The notes: generated by a model from the letters alone, not told the origin. A stretch of DNA of 61,413 nt from Candidatus Avelusimicrobium cornigerorum (GCA_002309715.1 DBXW01000009.1:44061-105473); one strand, 5' to 3'; shown: positions 31,051 through 40,384, counted from the stretch's first letter. Translations and numbers: made by a program.

Positions 31051-31767
31051 TTACAAGACTTGTTTTAGTTCCAGCGGCAAATTCCTTTTCAGTACGACTA
31101 CCACATTGTGCGTATTTGTCTTTTTATCTAGACCAAACACGTTAATGCGATACTCCACCACCATTTTACCGTTCTCTTCGCGTGCAGAAATAATTTCAAA
31201 CGCTTTGTCCGGCAAATTGCTGGCCGATTCCAACACCAATACATCTTGCTTTTTAAAATCTACCACCGGGTAACTTCCGCGCGCACGGCGTTTAAATTGG
31301 CGGTATTCTTCCAACGACTTAATAAGCGTCGGTTCCACCGGGGCCGATATCATTGAAATTTTGGTATCTTGCGGCATAGGAGCAACCGTCGGCTCGGCGG
31401 CGGGAACGGTTGTTTGCGGTCCGTGCTTCGGCATAGACGGCAAAACACGTTCGCCGTTTTCCGGCACTTCCATACTCCGCCCGGAACGAGAGATAACCGT
31501 TTTTATCTCCGGGATATCAATTTTGGAAAGTTGTGACGGCACCGTCAATTCTTTGATTTGATTTTCCGGCTCGTCTAGTTCTACCAATCCATCCGGCACC
31601 ACGCCCTCTTCCATATTGACAATCGTAAGCGAGCGCGTATTCATTTTAGCCGGTATAGGATCTACATTTTTTTTAGCCCGGTATGTATCCCAAATCCGCA
31701 TCGTGGCCAAACCGGCTAAAAAAACCAACACAAAAAATATCACTAAACGCAACGTGTCTTTATTCAT
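31051..31767 (-). CDS. Membrane-anchored protein with PrcB-like C-terminal domain
   Basis: 238 residues: N-terminal signal anchor (about 7-25, LVIFFVLVFLAGLATM), a long Pro/Thr/Glu-rich linker (30-140), and a C-terminal domain (about 145-238) with SLEEYRQFKRR, VVDFKKQDVLVLES, GKMVVEYRINVFG and HNVVVVLKRN. This pattern resembles the PrcB C-terminal domain, which in Treponema stabilises a surface protease; the match is by eye and tentative. It overlaps queF by 4 nt and so is part of the ileS operon. Confidence 0.6.
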   Translation of the reverse strand: MNKDTLRLVIFFVLVFLAGLATMRIWDTYRAKKNVDPIPAKMNTRSLTIVNMEEGVVPDGLVELDEPENQIKELTVPSQLSKIDIPEIKTVISRSGRSMEVPENGERVLPSMPKHGPQTTVPAAEPTVAPMPQDTKISMISAPVEPTLIKSLEEYRQFKRRARGSYPVVDFKKQDVLVLESASNLPDKAFEIISAREENGKMVVEYRINVFGLDKKTNTHNVVVVLKRNLPLELKQVL

Positions 31768-32171
31768 TTTATTTTCTCGTATCTGGCGGTAATAACCGAG
31801 CGTAACCCGCCTCGCGGTGTAAACACACCCGTTACGGTAGCGCGTTTAGGTTTACAGGCTTTTACCACATCATCTAAAATTTTATTGGCGATATTTTCCA
31901 TAAAAATACCCATATCGCGATATTCCAACAAATAGTATTTCAACGATTTAAGTTCCAAACAAAGTTCGTCGGGGATATACTCAATAGTAATCGTACCGAA
32001 ATCCGGCAATCCTGTTTTCGGGCAAACGGAAGTAAACTCCGGTAGTTCAATTTTAATGTCGTAATCCCGTTTATACTGGTTCGGCCAACATTGAATTTGC
32101 GGCAATACCGCATCTGCATTTTTACGAGCGTGATCGGAAGTATATCCGAAGTCAATATCTTTATTTGTCAT
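31764..32171 (-). CDS. queF: 7-cyano-7-deazaguanine (preQ0) reductase QueF
   Basis: 135 residues, the short type I QueF. It reduces the preQ0 nitrile to preQ1 with NADPH for queuosine in tRNA. The thioimide-forming Cys50 in TSVCPKTG and the general-acid Asp57 in LPDFG are present, as is LELKSLKYYLLEYRD. In the following motif, often FHE in relatives, it reads FME, so the usual His is Met while the Glu is kept. It ends GLRSVITARYEK. It starts 1 nt after the P-type ATPase stop. No other queuosine gene lies in the window. Confidence 0.92.
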   Translation of the reverse strand: MTNKDIDFGYTSDHARKNADAVLPQIQCWPNQYKRDYDIKIELPEFTSVCPKTGLPDFGTITIEYIPDELCLELKSLKYYLLEYRDMGIFMENIANKILDDVVKACKPKRATVTGVFTPRGGLRSVITARYEKIK

Positions 32172-32172
32172 T

Positions 32173-34119
32173 TTATTTTAATAACCTCATTGAATTTAAG
32201 AAGATCAGCAATAAAATTGTCAAACTGCCCCCCATTATCCAACGCCAATCAGATACTTGGGGTAACCGTGAGAATAAAAATTCTACCCACACAACACTAA
32301 ACAAAAAAGCCACCAAAGCATTAACACAACTAATATACCTTATTTTGGCTTGCAGTTTAAATAATTCTGCTAATGGGCCCAAATCCCGCCGATAAATAAG
32401 AATATCCACCCAATTGGCATATACATTATTGGCCGACGAATAGGCAATCCCCGCATCAGCATTAAGCAAAGCAACAATATCGTTAAACCCATCCCCCACC
32501 ATAACGGTTTTTTTATTCAAGGCCCGCAGATTGGTAATAATTTCTGCCTTGGTTTGCGGCAGAACATTGGCATTAAATTTTTCAATACCTACTTGCTTGG
32601 CCACTTGTGCTACCACCGGCTCGTTATCGCCGGAAAGCAAAAACACTTCTTTGCCTTTCTTTTTCAAAAAGTCAATCGTTTCTGCCGCTCCCGGCCGCAA
32701 CGCATCGGCAAGCGTTACGTATCCTAAATAAACCTCGTCGCGTGCTACACAAATAACTGTTTGGGCAGATTGCGCCACATCGGACGGAATTTTAACACCT
32801 TGTTCTTCCATCCACTGCACACGCCCGACTAACATTTTTCGTTTTTCACCCACCGCACGCACACCTAACCCCGGGAACATCTCCAGCATCTCTACTTTTT
32901 TAGGGGATACCCGTTTCTGCCGGGTATAGGCAAAAAGAGATTTGGAAAGCACGTCTTCTTCTCGTTGGGATAAGGTGGCCAACACTTCCAACAGGGTCCT
33001 CTCCGCTTTGGAAGAAGCAGCCTTCACCTCTTGAACGGATAAACAGCCCTTTGTCAACGTACCGGTTTTATCAAAAAACACAACGTCACAAGCCGGCAAC
33101 AAACCCAAGGCATAGTGATTCTGAATTTTAATACCCTTGGAAGCGGCAAAGCGGCAAGCAAAAAATAAAGGGAAACTCTCTGCAAACAATAACGCCAACG
33201 GCGCACACGCCGATAACATTACTAATAGAACACCCATCTCCTGCGCCCAAACACCCACCCCATGCTGATACATAGTCCAAGCATATTGGCCTACTGCCAC
33301 CAATATCACGCCCAGTAAGGTCCATTTAGATTGCCGGTCCAATGAAGAAGTAAATTTTCCACGGCGAATTTCGCATTGTTGCACACAATTAACCACATTC
33401 ATTAACGCAGAAGATAATAGCGGCTTAACCACCTGTACCCAAACTTCCGCCGACTTATTAACCGTTCCGGCATATACTGTACTGCCGGGTTGCTTATAAG
33501 TCGGTACCACGCTGCCCGTAATCAGTTGTTCATCTACCGAAGTTTTACCTTCTAAAATTGTTCCGTCGCACGCAAAACGCTCACCGGGTTTTACAAGTAT
33601 TTCATCTCCGGGCTTTAATTCGCCCGCAAATACCATACGAATCGCATCGGCTTGCCGTTTGCGGCCGGATTTGGGTAAAAAATCATCTATTTTTTTAATG
33701 TATATATTAACTCGTTCGGTTTTTTTCACCCGGCGATATTGCACCCACAACGAAAGTGTGACAAACAGCGATATGTACAAATATAATTCTTCTACCGGGC
33801 CAAACATAGCCGTAGATAAAAACGTATGAAGCACCGAATATAAAAAGCCGGAATAGACCGCCACGCTAACAAGAAGCGGAAAACCGATCTTGCCGCGCCA
33901 TAAATCTTGCCATGCACTACGAACAAAAATATCCGCACAAAAAACAGCACTGATAAGCACTAAAATAAAAAAACCCACTTCCGAATAATGGAATGTGAGC
34001 AAAAAAAGCATCAACAAAAAAAGCCCTAACGATATATATAAGCGGTACAAAAACGCGACCGACGGCTGCGCAAACGCAGCCGATACCGATAGCGCCGGGG
34101 CCGCTTGCCGATGCGTCAT
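32173..34119 (-). CDS. Atypical P-type ATPase (P1B-like) lacking standard transport motifs
   Basis: 648 residues, eight or so membrane helices. The phosphorylation motif FDKTGTLTKG (Asp350), the phosphate-binding LLSGDN and the hinge GDGFND are intact. Three other hallmarks of heavy-metal (P1B) pumps are altered: the A-domain TGE reads TGS (201-203), the helix-6 CPC motif reads CAP (305-307), and the N-domain SEHP motif is replaced by REED. There is no N-terminal metal-binding domain. It may transport an unusual substrate or be regulatory. Third-last gene of the ileS operon, beginning 3 nt after the TPR lipoprotein gene. Confidence 0.85.
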   Translation of the reverse strand: MTHRQAAPALSVSAAFAQPSVAFLYRLYISLGLFLLMLFLLTFHYSEVGFFILVLISAVFCADIFVRSAWQDLWRGKIGFPLLVSVAVYSGFLYSVLHTFLSTAMFGPVEELYLYISLFVTLSLWVQYRRVKKTERVNIYIKKIDDFLPKSGRKRQADAIRMVFAGELKPGDEILVKPGERFACDGTILEGKTSVDEQLITGSVVPTYKQPGSTVYAGTVNKSAEVWVQVVKPLLSSALMNVVNCVQQCEIRRGKFTSSLDRQSKWTLLGVILVAVGQYAWTMYQHGVGVWAQEMGVLLVMLSACAPLALLFAESFPLFFACRFAASKGIKIQNHYALGLLPACDVVFFDKTGTLTKGCLSVQEVKAASSKAERTLLEVLATLSQREEDVLSKSLFAYTRQKRVSPKKVEMLEMFPGLGVRAVGEKRKMLVGRVQWMEEQGVKIPSDVAQSAQTVICVARDEVYLGYVTLADALRPGAAETIDFLKKKGKEVFLLSGDNEPVVAQVAKQVGIEKFNANVLPQTKAEIITNLRALNKKTVMVGDGFNDIVALLNADAGIAYSSANNVYANWVDILIYRRDLGPLAELFKLQAKIRYISCVNALVAFLFSVVWVEFLFSRLPQVSDWRWIMGGSLTILLLIFLNSMRLLK

Positions 34120-34122
34120 AAT

Positions 34123-35106
34123 TTAACGCGGAAAGAAACGATTGGCCAAAACGCGCTCGCGACCTTCTTCGCTGCGCATCAACCGGATTTTGGCTTCATA
34201 CCGGCGGGCATTGGCGGGATCCAACTTGCGAGCCACCATATAGTTAGACGTCGCGGCTACCGGATCTTCCACCGCCAACATATCCCCCATCAACTCGTAG
34301 GTAGGCACATATTGGCTGGCCAATTCTTTGGAGCGAACAAGCATTCCTAACGCCTGATCTTTTTCGCCTTTGCGGAACAACAAGTCGCCCATATAATAAT
34401 AGGCTAATGCATAAGAAGGTTTAAGCGTTACGGCTTCTTCCAAATCGGCATAAGCATTGGCGGGATATCCCATCTTGATAAATGCTTTGGCACGTTCCAA
34501 ATAGGCACGCGCATCATCCGGTTTAAAGAAAAGCAAGAGCGATAAATCCGAAACGGCTGACTCATATTGTCCCATTTCGTAATACGACAACGCGCGGTTT
34601 AATAACAAGGTAGGATCTTTCGGACGCAAAGCCGCTGCCTTGTCAAAATCACTCAACGCATCCGATACGCGCCCCATACGATGATACACAATAGCCCTGT
34701 TCATACGGGCCGTGAAATACTTTGGATCCAACGATAATGCCGTAGACAAATTGTACGCCGCATCCAAATTGCGATTCATATCCAAATAAAGCGCCCCTAA
34801 ATTGTTATACGTTTCGGCCGAGTTAGGATTTAACTCAATAGCCTTAAGATAATCTTGCTCGGCTTTTAAGCGGTTGGCAAAACGTTCTTTGGTATCTTTA
34901 ACAGGGAGTTGTTCCCATAAAATGCCCCGGTTTACATAAGCAGCAAAATTTTTAGGATCTTGTTTTATTAAACGAGAATAAAGCGATATGGCTTGCGTCA
35001 AATTTCCTTTAGAAGTAGCCAAGCGGGCCTGCTTAAATAAACGCGTGTCCGCACCACAAGCAACGACCAATGTACAAACAATTAACAAAACAACCAATCT
35101 TTTCAT
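34123..35106 (-). CDS. TPR-repeat lipoprotein
   Basis: 327 residues. Signal peptide with lipobox LVVAC (Cys17), then at least six tetratricopeptide repeats from about 25 to 300, for example AISLYSRLIKQDPKNFAAYVNRG, AEQDYLKAIELNPNSAETYNNLG and ALSDFDKAAALRPKDPTLLLNRA. TPRs hold protein complexes together; in the envelope such proteins often support outer-membrane or pilus machines. The ATG follows AGGAGG and overlaps the lspA stop by 4 nt. Confidence 0.9.
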   Translation of the reverse strand: MKRLVVLLIVCTLVVACGADTRLFKQARLATSKGNLTQAISLYSRLIKQDPKNFAAYVNRGILWEQLPVKDTKERFANRLKAEQDYLKAIELNPNSAETYNNLGALYLDMNRNLDAAYNLSTALSLDPKYFTARMNRAIVYHRMGRVSDALSDFDKAAALRPKDPTLLLNRALSYYEMGQYESAVSDLSLLLFFKPDDARAYLERAKAFIKMGYPANAYADLEEAVTLKPSYALAYYYMGDLLFRKGEKDQALGMLVRSKELASQYVPTYELMGDMLAVEDPVAATSNYMVARKLDPANARRYEAKIRLMRSEEGRERVLANRFFPR

Positions 35107-35606
35107 TTTGCCTCCTGTTTTTGTTTCTCACTAAAAAATAAAGACAACACAAATAAACAACCACCTAGCGTAATAGCACTGTCGGCCACGTTAAACACAG
35201 GCCATACCAAAAAATCTAAAAAGTCCACTACATAACCTAAGACTATTCTATCATAAAGATTGCCTAATGCACCCGATAAAATTAGCACACATCCCCATTT
35301 TACCAATTTTCCGTGCTCGCACAACTCTTTCCAACTGTGCAAAATATAGCCAATAATAGCCAGCATTACAAAAATAAGCAACCAATTTCCGCCTTGCATC
35401 ATACCGAAGGCCGCACCGGTATTTTCCACGTAATGCAGTTGAAAAAAAGGAAAAACTTTCAACGGTCCTTTTATTAAAAAAGTCTGCGCAAGTACTTTAC
35501 TGATACGGTCCAAGGCCAACACGCTTGCCGCCACAACAAGCACACAAGCGTTTTGGTCTATCCAATTTTTTACTTCCAACCACCTCTCACGCACGGACTG
35601 TTTCAT
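35103..35606 (-). CDS. lspA: Lipoprotein signal peptidase (signal peptidase II)
   Basis: 167 residues with four membrane helices. It cleaves prolipoprotein signal peptides ahead of the lipidated Cys. Family motifs are NTGAAFGM (about 60), GNLYDRIVLGYVVDFLDF with the first catalytic Asp (about 120) and FNVADSAITLG with the second (about 138). It overlaps ileS by 20 nt, the classical ileS-lspA arrangement, and the following gene encodes a lipoprotein substrate. Confidence 0.97.
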   Translation of the reverse strand: MKQSVRERWLEVKNWIDQNACVLVVAASVLALDRISKVLAQTFLIKGPLKVFPFFQLHYVENTGAAFGMMQGGNWLLIFVMLAIIGYILHSWKELCEHGKLVKWGCVLILSGALGNLYDRIVLGYVVDFLDFLVWPVFNVADSAITLGGCLFVLSLFFSEKQKQEAK

Positions 35607-38403
35607 TTTCCTCTACCGTAATTCCTTCGCGCGCTAACACTTCTTCGCAACGTCCGCAAATATCTTTATGCGTATGCGTGCCGACGTCTTCTTTCCATTG
35701 CCAACAGCGGGCACATTTGGTACCGGGCGCGTGAACCACTTCCAGCGTTAATTCTTCCGTTCCATCGGCAATTTCAACGGCAGACACAATGGCAATTTCC
35801 GGCCACAAGTTTTGAGTTTCCAGCAAAAATTTTTTCATTTTTTCGTCAGAAGTTTTGAAAATCACTTTTGCCTCTAATGACGAACCTATCACGCCTTTTT
35901 GCCGAGCATCTTCCAATGTTTTTTGCACGAGTTCGCGCACTTGACGGATATGATTCCATTTCTCTTCCAACTTAACATCCGGCACAAGCGAGGCATTTGC
36001 CGGCATATTAGACAAAAATACACTCTGCGGTAAAGTGCGCCCGAGTGCGGTTTTGCGCAATTCTTGCCACGCTTCTTCAGCAGTAAACGAAAGCACCGGG
36101 GCCATCAGTTGCAGTAGCGTAACCGCAATTTCCGCCAGCACCGTCTGTGCACTGCGGCGCGTCGGCGCAGCGGCACCTAATGTATAAAGCCGGTCCTTAG
36201 AAGCATCTAACATAAACGAAGACAAATCTAAGATACAAAAATCCGTCAAGGCACGCATGGCTTGCCGGAAATTAAATTCCTCGTATCCCTTATGTACTTC
36301 CTCAATCAAGGTATTTAAGCGGCCGAGCATGTATTTATCCATCTCCGTTAAAGCGTTGGCACTTACGCGGTGGATGTCCGGATCGTAATCGGATAAATTG
36401 CCAAGCGCATAGCGCACTGTGTTGCGAATTTTGCGGTATGTATCAATCGGCCCGCCCAAGATTTGTTCGGAAATACGCACGTCTCCTTGATAGTCGGACA
36501 ACGACACCCACAAGCGCAAAATATCGGCCCCGTATTTATTGATTATATCTTCCGGATCCACGGCGTTCCCGGCCGATTTGTGCATCGGTTTTCCATCACC
36601 ATCCAACACCATACCGTGCGTTAGAATCGTTTTAAACGGCGCAGTGCCTTCTAACGTGTACGACGGGATATACGAACTTTGGAACCAACCGCGATGCTGA
36701 TCAGAACCCTCTGAATAAACGTCGGCCGGAAAATCCAAACCGCGGTCTTTCAAAACGGCCGCCCAGGACACCCCGGAATCCAACCATACATCTAAAATGT
36801 CGGTTTCTTTTCTAAATTCGCGGCTTCCGCACTCGCAAGTATAATTTTCCGGCATCAGTTTTTCCACCGGATCGGTAAACCAAAAATCAGAACCTTCTTC
36901 TACTGCACGTTTTTTGATAAATTCAAACAGTTCGTGATTTACTTGCGGCTTGCCGCATTTTTTACAGTAGAGCACGGCCACGGGCGTTCCCCAAAACCGT
37001 TGGCGCGACAAACACCAATCGGGCCGCAAGCCAACCATAGAACGCATACGTTCTTGTCCGCCCGCCGGATAAAATTTGACGTTAGACAAATTGTCCATAA
37101 GTTTTTGGCGCAAGCCGTCTTTATCAATAGACATAAACCACTGCTCCGTCGCACGGAAAATGATAGGATTGTGGCAACGCCAACAATGCGGATAACTGTG
37201 CACGATTTCTTGCTCTTTGATAAGCGCACCGAGTTCTTCCAGTTTTTTTACCATAAGCGGGTTAGCCTCAAACACGTGCATACCTTCAAACACACCCGCG
37301 TCTTTGGTATAACACCCTTTTTCGTCCACCGGGCAGACGGTTTCCAATTTCCATTGTTTGCCGGCTTGAGAGTCCTCTTCCCCGTGGCCGGGCGCAATGT
37401 GTACAACTCCAACCCCGGCATCCATGGTTACAAAGTCAGTCCAAATAACCGGATTTTCCTTATGAGAAAGCGGATGATAGTATTTCATACCGACGAGTTT
37501 TTCGCCCGCTACTTTCCCGACTTGTGTGCAATCCAATTCGGTATTTTTCAAAAATTCTTCGGCGAGTTTTTCTGCTACAATATAGTACTCGCCGGTTTTG
37601 CTGTCTTGCAAAATGGCGTAATCTTCCGTATTGGAAACAGCGGCGGCCACGTTAGCGGGAATGGTCCACGGAGTGGTGGTCCAAACAGCCAAGTTAACCG
37701 GATTAGTATAGTCCAAATCGCCTAAAATTTCTTTTTTGGGATCTACGAGTTTAAAGCGCAGATAAATAGAAGGCGAGGAAATATCTTTATATTCCGTTTC
37801 AGCATCCGCCAATGCCGTTTCGCAATGCGGACACCACGTAATCGTTTTTTGACCTTTATAAACATACCCTTTTTCAATAAGATCTAAAAACACGCTGACC
37901 GTAATACCTTCGTAGCGTTTATCCATCGTCAGATACGGGTTATCCCAATCGGCCTGAACACCCAAGCGTTTGAATCCTTGGCGTTGCAAGTCAATAAATT
38001 TAGCCGCAAATTCGCGCGCGCGCTTACGGAAAGCGGGCACGTCGGTAATATGTTTTTTATCTTGTTTAAGTTCTTTGAGTAGTGCTTGTTCAATGGGCAG
38101 ACCATGGCAGTCCCACCCGGGCACATACGGCGTATAGCACCCCATAAGCGCGCGCGATTTAAGGATGATATCTTTAATAGTTTTATCCAACGCGTGCCCA
38201 ATATGAATTTTTCCGTTAGCATAAGGCGGTCCATCGTGCAAAATGAAATGTTTGCCTTGCTCGTTTTTCTTAAGCATGGCTTCGTAGAGGTTAATAGATT
38301 TCCAAAAATCTAAAATTTTAGGTTCTTTTTGCGCCAACCCCGCACGCATCGGAAAATCGGTTTTCGGTAACAATACCGTATGGGAATACTTATTTTTTGC
38401 CAT
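35587..38403 (-). CDS. ileS: Isoleucyl-tRNA synthetase
   Basis: 938 residues from the ATG at 38403 (GGAG 10 nt upstream); an earlier ATG at 38418 adds five residues but has no site. It charges tRNA-Ile, with a CP1 editing domain. The HIGH motif is in PYANGKIHIGHALDKT (about 60). The KMSKS loop is altered: DGKPMHKSAGNAV, with His at the first Ser position. The C-terminal zinc ribbon CARCW...CGRC is present. First gene of the ileS-lspA-TPR-ATPase-queF-PrcB operon. No T-box leader: only about 25 nt separate the -10 from the start. Confidence 0.97.
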   Translation of the reverse strand: MAKNKYSHTVLLPKTDFPMRAGLAQKEPKILDFWKSINLYEAMLKKNEQGKHFILHDGPPYANGKIHIGHALDKTIKDIILKSRALMGCYTPYVPGWDCHGLPIEQALLKELKQDKKHITDVPAFRKRAREFAAKFIDLQRQGFKRLGVQADWDNPYLTMDKRYEGITVSVFLDLIEKGYVYKGQKTITWCPHCETALADAETEYKDISSPSIYLRFKLVDPKKEILGDLDYTNPVNLAVWTTTPWTIPANVAAAVSNTEDYAILQDSKTGEYYIVAEKLAEEFLKNTELDCTQVGKVAGEKLVGMKYYHPLSHKENPVIWTDFVTMDAGVGVVHIAPGHGEEDSQAGKQWKLETVCPVDEKGCYTKDAGVFEGMHVFEANPLMVKKLEELGALIKEQEIVHSYPHCWRCHNPIIFRATEQWFMSIDKDGLRQKLMDNLSNVKFYPAGGQERMRSMVGLRPDWCLSRQRFWGTPVAVLYCKKCGKPQVNHELFEFIKKRAVEEGSDFWFTDPVEKLMPENYTCECGSREFRKETDILDVWLDSGVSWAAVLKDRGLDFPADVYSEGSDQHRGWFQSSYIPSYTLEGTAPFKTILTHGMVLDGDGKPMHKSAGNAVDPEDIINKYGADILRLWVSLSDYQGDVRISEQILGGPIDTYRKIRNTVRYALGNLSDYDPDIHRVSANALTEMDKYMLGRLNTLIEEVHKGYEEFNFRQAMRALTDFCILDLSSFMLDASKDRLYTLGAAAPTRRSAQTVLAEIAVTLLQLMAPVLSFTAEEAWQELRKTALGRTLPQSVFLSNMPANASLVPDVKLEEKWNHIRQVRELVQKTLEDARQKGVIGSSLEAKVIFKTSDEKMKKFLLETQNLWPEIAIVSAVEIADGTEELTLEVVHAPGTKCARCWQWKEDVGTHTHKDICGRCEEVLAREGITVEENETVRA

Positions 38404-38435
38404 GGTAAAAAACTCCAATATAAAGGATATCTTAT

Positions 38436-38441
38436 ATTATA
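38436..38441 (-). promoter_or_regulatory. -10 box of the ileS operon
   Basis: Minus-strand TATAAT at 38436-38441, 32 nt before the ATG; weak -35. Confidence 0.45.
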
Positions 38442-38483
38442 GAAAATTTAACCCTGTGTGTACGAGAAAAAACAAGAGAACAA

Positions 38484-38861
38484 CTATTTCCCCGCGATTT
38501 TATGCAAATACGCGTGTAGTTTTTCCAACGTTTCTTTGCTCACTGCATGTTCCATTTTACACGCATCTATGTTCGCTGTTTTGGGGTTAACGCCTAGCAC
38601 TTGTGTGAGAAAGCGGCTTAAAATGGCGTGGCGTTTTTTGACGTCTTCCGCTGCCCGGCGGCCTTTAGCCGTAAGCAGGATTCCTTTATATGGTTCGTGA
38701 GAAACGTACCCCGCTTTGGCAAGCGCTTTCATCGCCCCTGTTACGCTAGGGGTTTTAACACCCAGCATATCGCGAATATCACTTACACGGGCGATACCGC
38801 TTGCATCGGCACAAAAGGATACGGCTTCCAAATAATCTTCCATATTGGCAGATAACTTCAT
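38484..38861 (-). CDS. DtxR/MntR-family metal-dependent repressor
   Basis: 125 residues, the short form without an SH3 domain. The winged helix covers residues 1-62 (NMEDYLEAVSF, VSDIRDMLGVKTPSVTGAMKALAKAGYVSHEPYKGILLT) and a dimerisation/metal-binding helix region follows (HAILSRFLTQVLGV, KMEHAVSKETLEKLHAYL). The E..H and H residues of the metal site are visible. Such proteins repress metal importers or activate efflux when Mn2+ or Fe2+ is abundant. No transporter adjoins it, so targets are elsewhere. Own promoter, GGAG site, divergent from uppS. Confidence 0.9.
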   Translation of the reverse strand: MKLSANMEDYLEAVSFCADASGIARVSDIRDMLGVKTPSVTGAMKALAKAGYVSHEPYKGILLTAKGRRAAEDVKKRHAILSRFLTQVLGVNPKTANIDACKMEHAVSKETLEKLHAYLHKIAGK

Positions 38862-38885
38862 ATAACAGGTCTCCTATTAGTGTAT

Positions 38886-38894
38886 AGTGTAACA
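38886..38894 (-). promoter_or_regulatory. Promoter of the DtxR-like regulator
   Basis: Minus-strand TGTTACACT (hexamer 38886-38891) with a short leader containing AGGAG. Confidence 0.5.
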
Positions 38895-38913
38895 TATTTC
38901 CGCGTGGATTATT

Positions 38914-38922
38914 TGGTAAAAT
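38914..38922 (+). promoter_or_regulatory. Extended -10 of the uppS operon, leaderless
   Basis: TGGTAAAAT (hexamer 38917-38922), 6 nt before the uppS ATG; no ribosome site. Confidence 0.6.
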
Positions 38923-38928
38923 AGTAAT

Positions 38929-39612
38929 ATGTCAGCATTTCCAACACACGTAGCCATTATTATGGATGGCAATGGCCGATGGGCGGGGGCCCGTCATTTG
39001 CCGCGGTTAGCCGGTCATCAAGCCGGAGCAAAAGCCGCGGAAAAAATTATTATGCGCGCCCAGCAAAAAAACATCCCTTTCTTAACACTGTACGCTTTTT
39101 CAGCGGAAAATTGGTCCCGCCCACAAGAAGAAATTGACGGACTTATGAAATTACTTGCCCAAACATTAACGCGTTACACGCGCACCGCGGCCGATAGAAA
39201 CATCCGGCTTTGGGTAAGCGGCGAACGAGCGCCTCTGCCGATAGAATTACTTAAACAGATAGATGAGGCCGTCAACCAAACTGCCGGCAACACCGGGCTT
39301 ACCTTAAACTTGGCTCTTAATTACGGAGCCCGCCAAGAAATTACGCACGCGGCGAACGCCGCGCTCGCCGCCGGAGAAAAAGAGTTTACACCGCAGATTT
39401 TAAGCCGGTACTTGTACCACCCGGACTTGCCGGACCCGGAACTCATCATCCGCACATCCGGGGAAGAACGTTTGTCTAATTTTTTACTTTGGCAAGCCGC
39501 CTACAGTGAGTTTTATTTCACGCCCACTTTATGGCCCGATTTTAACGAAAAAGAATTTGATAACGCCTTGACCGCCTACGCCGCACGCACACGGCGGTTT
39601 GGCAACATTTAA
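38929..39612 (+). CDS. uppS: Undecaprenyl diphosphate synthase (cis-prenyltransferase)
   Basis: 227 residues. It condenses IPP onto FPP to make the C55 carrier for peptidoglycan. Motifs: IIMDGNGRWA with the catalytic Asp (about 13), TLYAFSAENWSRP (about 68), and RTSGEERLSNFLLWQAAYSEFYF (about 183-205) for IPP binding. First gene of an isoprenoid/envelope operon that also makes its precursors (dxr, ispG). Probably leaderless. Confidence 0.97.
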   Translation: MSAFPTHVAIIMDGNGRWAGARHLPRLAGHQAGAKAAEKIIMRAQQKNIPFLTLYAFSAENWSRPQEEIDGLMKLLAQTLTRYTRTAADRNIRLWVSGERAPLPIELLKQIDEAVNQTAGNTGLTLNLALNYGARQEITHAANAALAAGEKEFTPQILSRYLYHPDLPDPELIIRTSGEERLSNFLLWQAAYSEFYFTPTLWPDFNEKEFDNALTAYAARTRRFGNI

Positions 39613-39613
39613 T

Positions 39614-40324
39614 ATGAACGATTTAACCAAACAAACCCAGGAAATTTTATCTCAAATAAAAAAACTTTCTTCTATTCGTTTTAAAAAACAGATGAAGGAG
39701 CGTTTCGGCATCAACACACAATATGCCGTCGGAACACCGGTTACACGACTCCGAGAACTTGCCAAAAATTTACCGCGCCCCAACCAACCGTTGGCCGAAG
39801 CCTTGTGGAATAGCGGGCTGCATGAGGCGCGCATTTTAGCCTCATTACTGGCAGATCCTACCCAAATGACACGCGAAAAATTAAACACATGGGTAAAGGA
39901 TCTGAACTCGTGGGATTTGTGCGACGCGTGCTGTTGTAATTTATTTTCCAAAACAAAAAACCCGTTGCAACTTGCCGAGCGGTGGATGAAAAATGAAGAG
40001 GAGTTTACCCGCCGTGCCGGCTTTGCCACGTTGGCCTTTTTGGCCAATCCCCGCTCTAAAATGTCGGATGACGATTTATGTCTTCTTTTGCCACTTATCA
40101 AAATTCACGCATCCGATCCGCGCCCGATGGTACACAAAGCCGTTAACTGGGCGTTAAGAAATATCGGTAAAAAAAATCCGCGGCTTACCCCTCGCGCCAT
40201 TGCCTGCGCCAACGATATTTTAGATTTGTACGAAGAGAACAAAACCGCCCGCTGGGTAGCCAACAATGCCTTGTGGGAGTTGAACTTACCTAAAATCAAA
40301 GCCCTTATCGCCCGGCGCAAGTAA
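39614..40324 (+). CDS. AlkD-like DNA alkylation repair HEAT protein
   Basis: 236 residues from the ATG at 39614, 1 nt after the uppS stop (a TTG 15 nt earlier lies inside uppS). All-helical with HEAT-like repeats. Family-typical stretches are FGVNT-like FGINTQYAVGTPVTRLRELAK, HEARILASLL, LNSWDLCDACC and WALRNIGKKNP. AlkD relatives remove alkylated bases such as 7-methylguanine by a non-flipping mechanism. The Trp and Asp positions used in catalysis (SWDLCD) are kept. The context in an isoprenoid operon does not explain it. Confidence 0.85.
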   Translation: MNDLTKQTQEILSQIKKLSSIRFKKQMKERFGINTQYAVGTPVTRLRELAKNLPRPNQPLAEALWNSGLHEARILASLLADPTQMTREKLNTWVKDLNSWDLCDACCCNLFSKTKNPLQLAERWMKNEEEFTRRAGFATLAFLANPRSKMSDDDLCLLLPLIKIHASDPRPMVHKAVNWALRNIGKKNPRLTPRAIACANDILDLYEENKTARWVANNALWELNLPKIKALIARRK

Positions 40325-40370
40325 AAACACCGTTAAAACGAGCCCACTACACGCACGTACGCAAATTTAG

Positions 40371-40376
40371 TAAAAT
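40371..40376 (+). promoter_or_regulatory. -10 box before cdsA, leaderless arrangement
   Basis: TAAAAT at 40371-40376, 8 nt before the ATG at 40385. No Shine-Dalgarno sequence. Confidence 0.45.
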
Positions 40377-40384
40377 AATAGGGT

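Noticed and set aside
36934..37725. 263-residue plus-strand frame inside ileS
   Set aside because: Antisense shadow of the synthetase catalytic domain with no recognisable motifs.
38404..38441. T-box leader upstream of ileS
   Set aside because: The -10 box lies 32 nt before the start, leaving no room for a T-box, and no specifier or T-box motif is seen.
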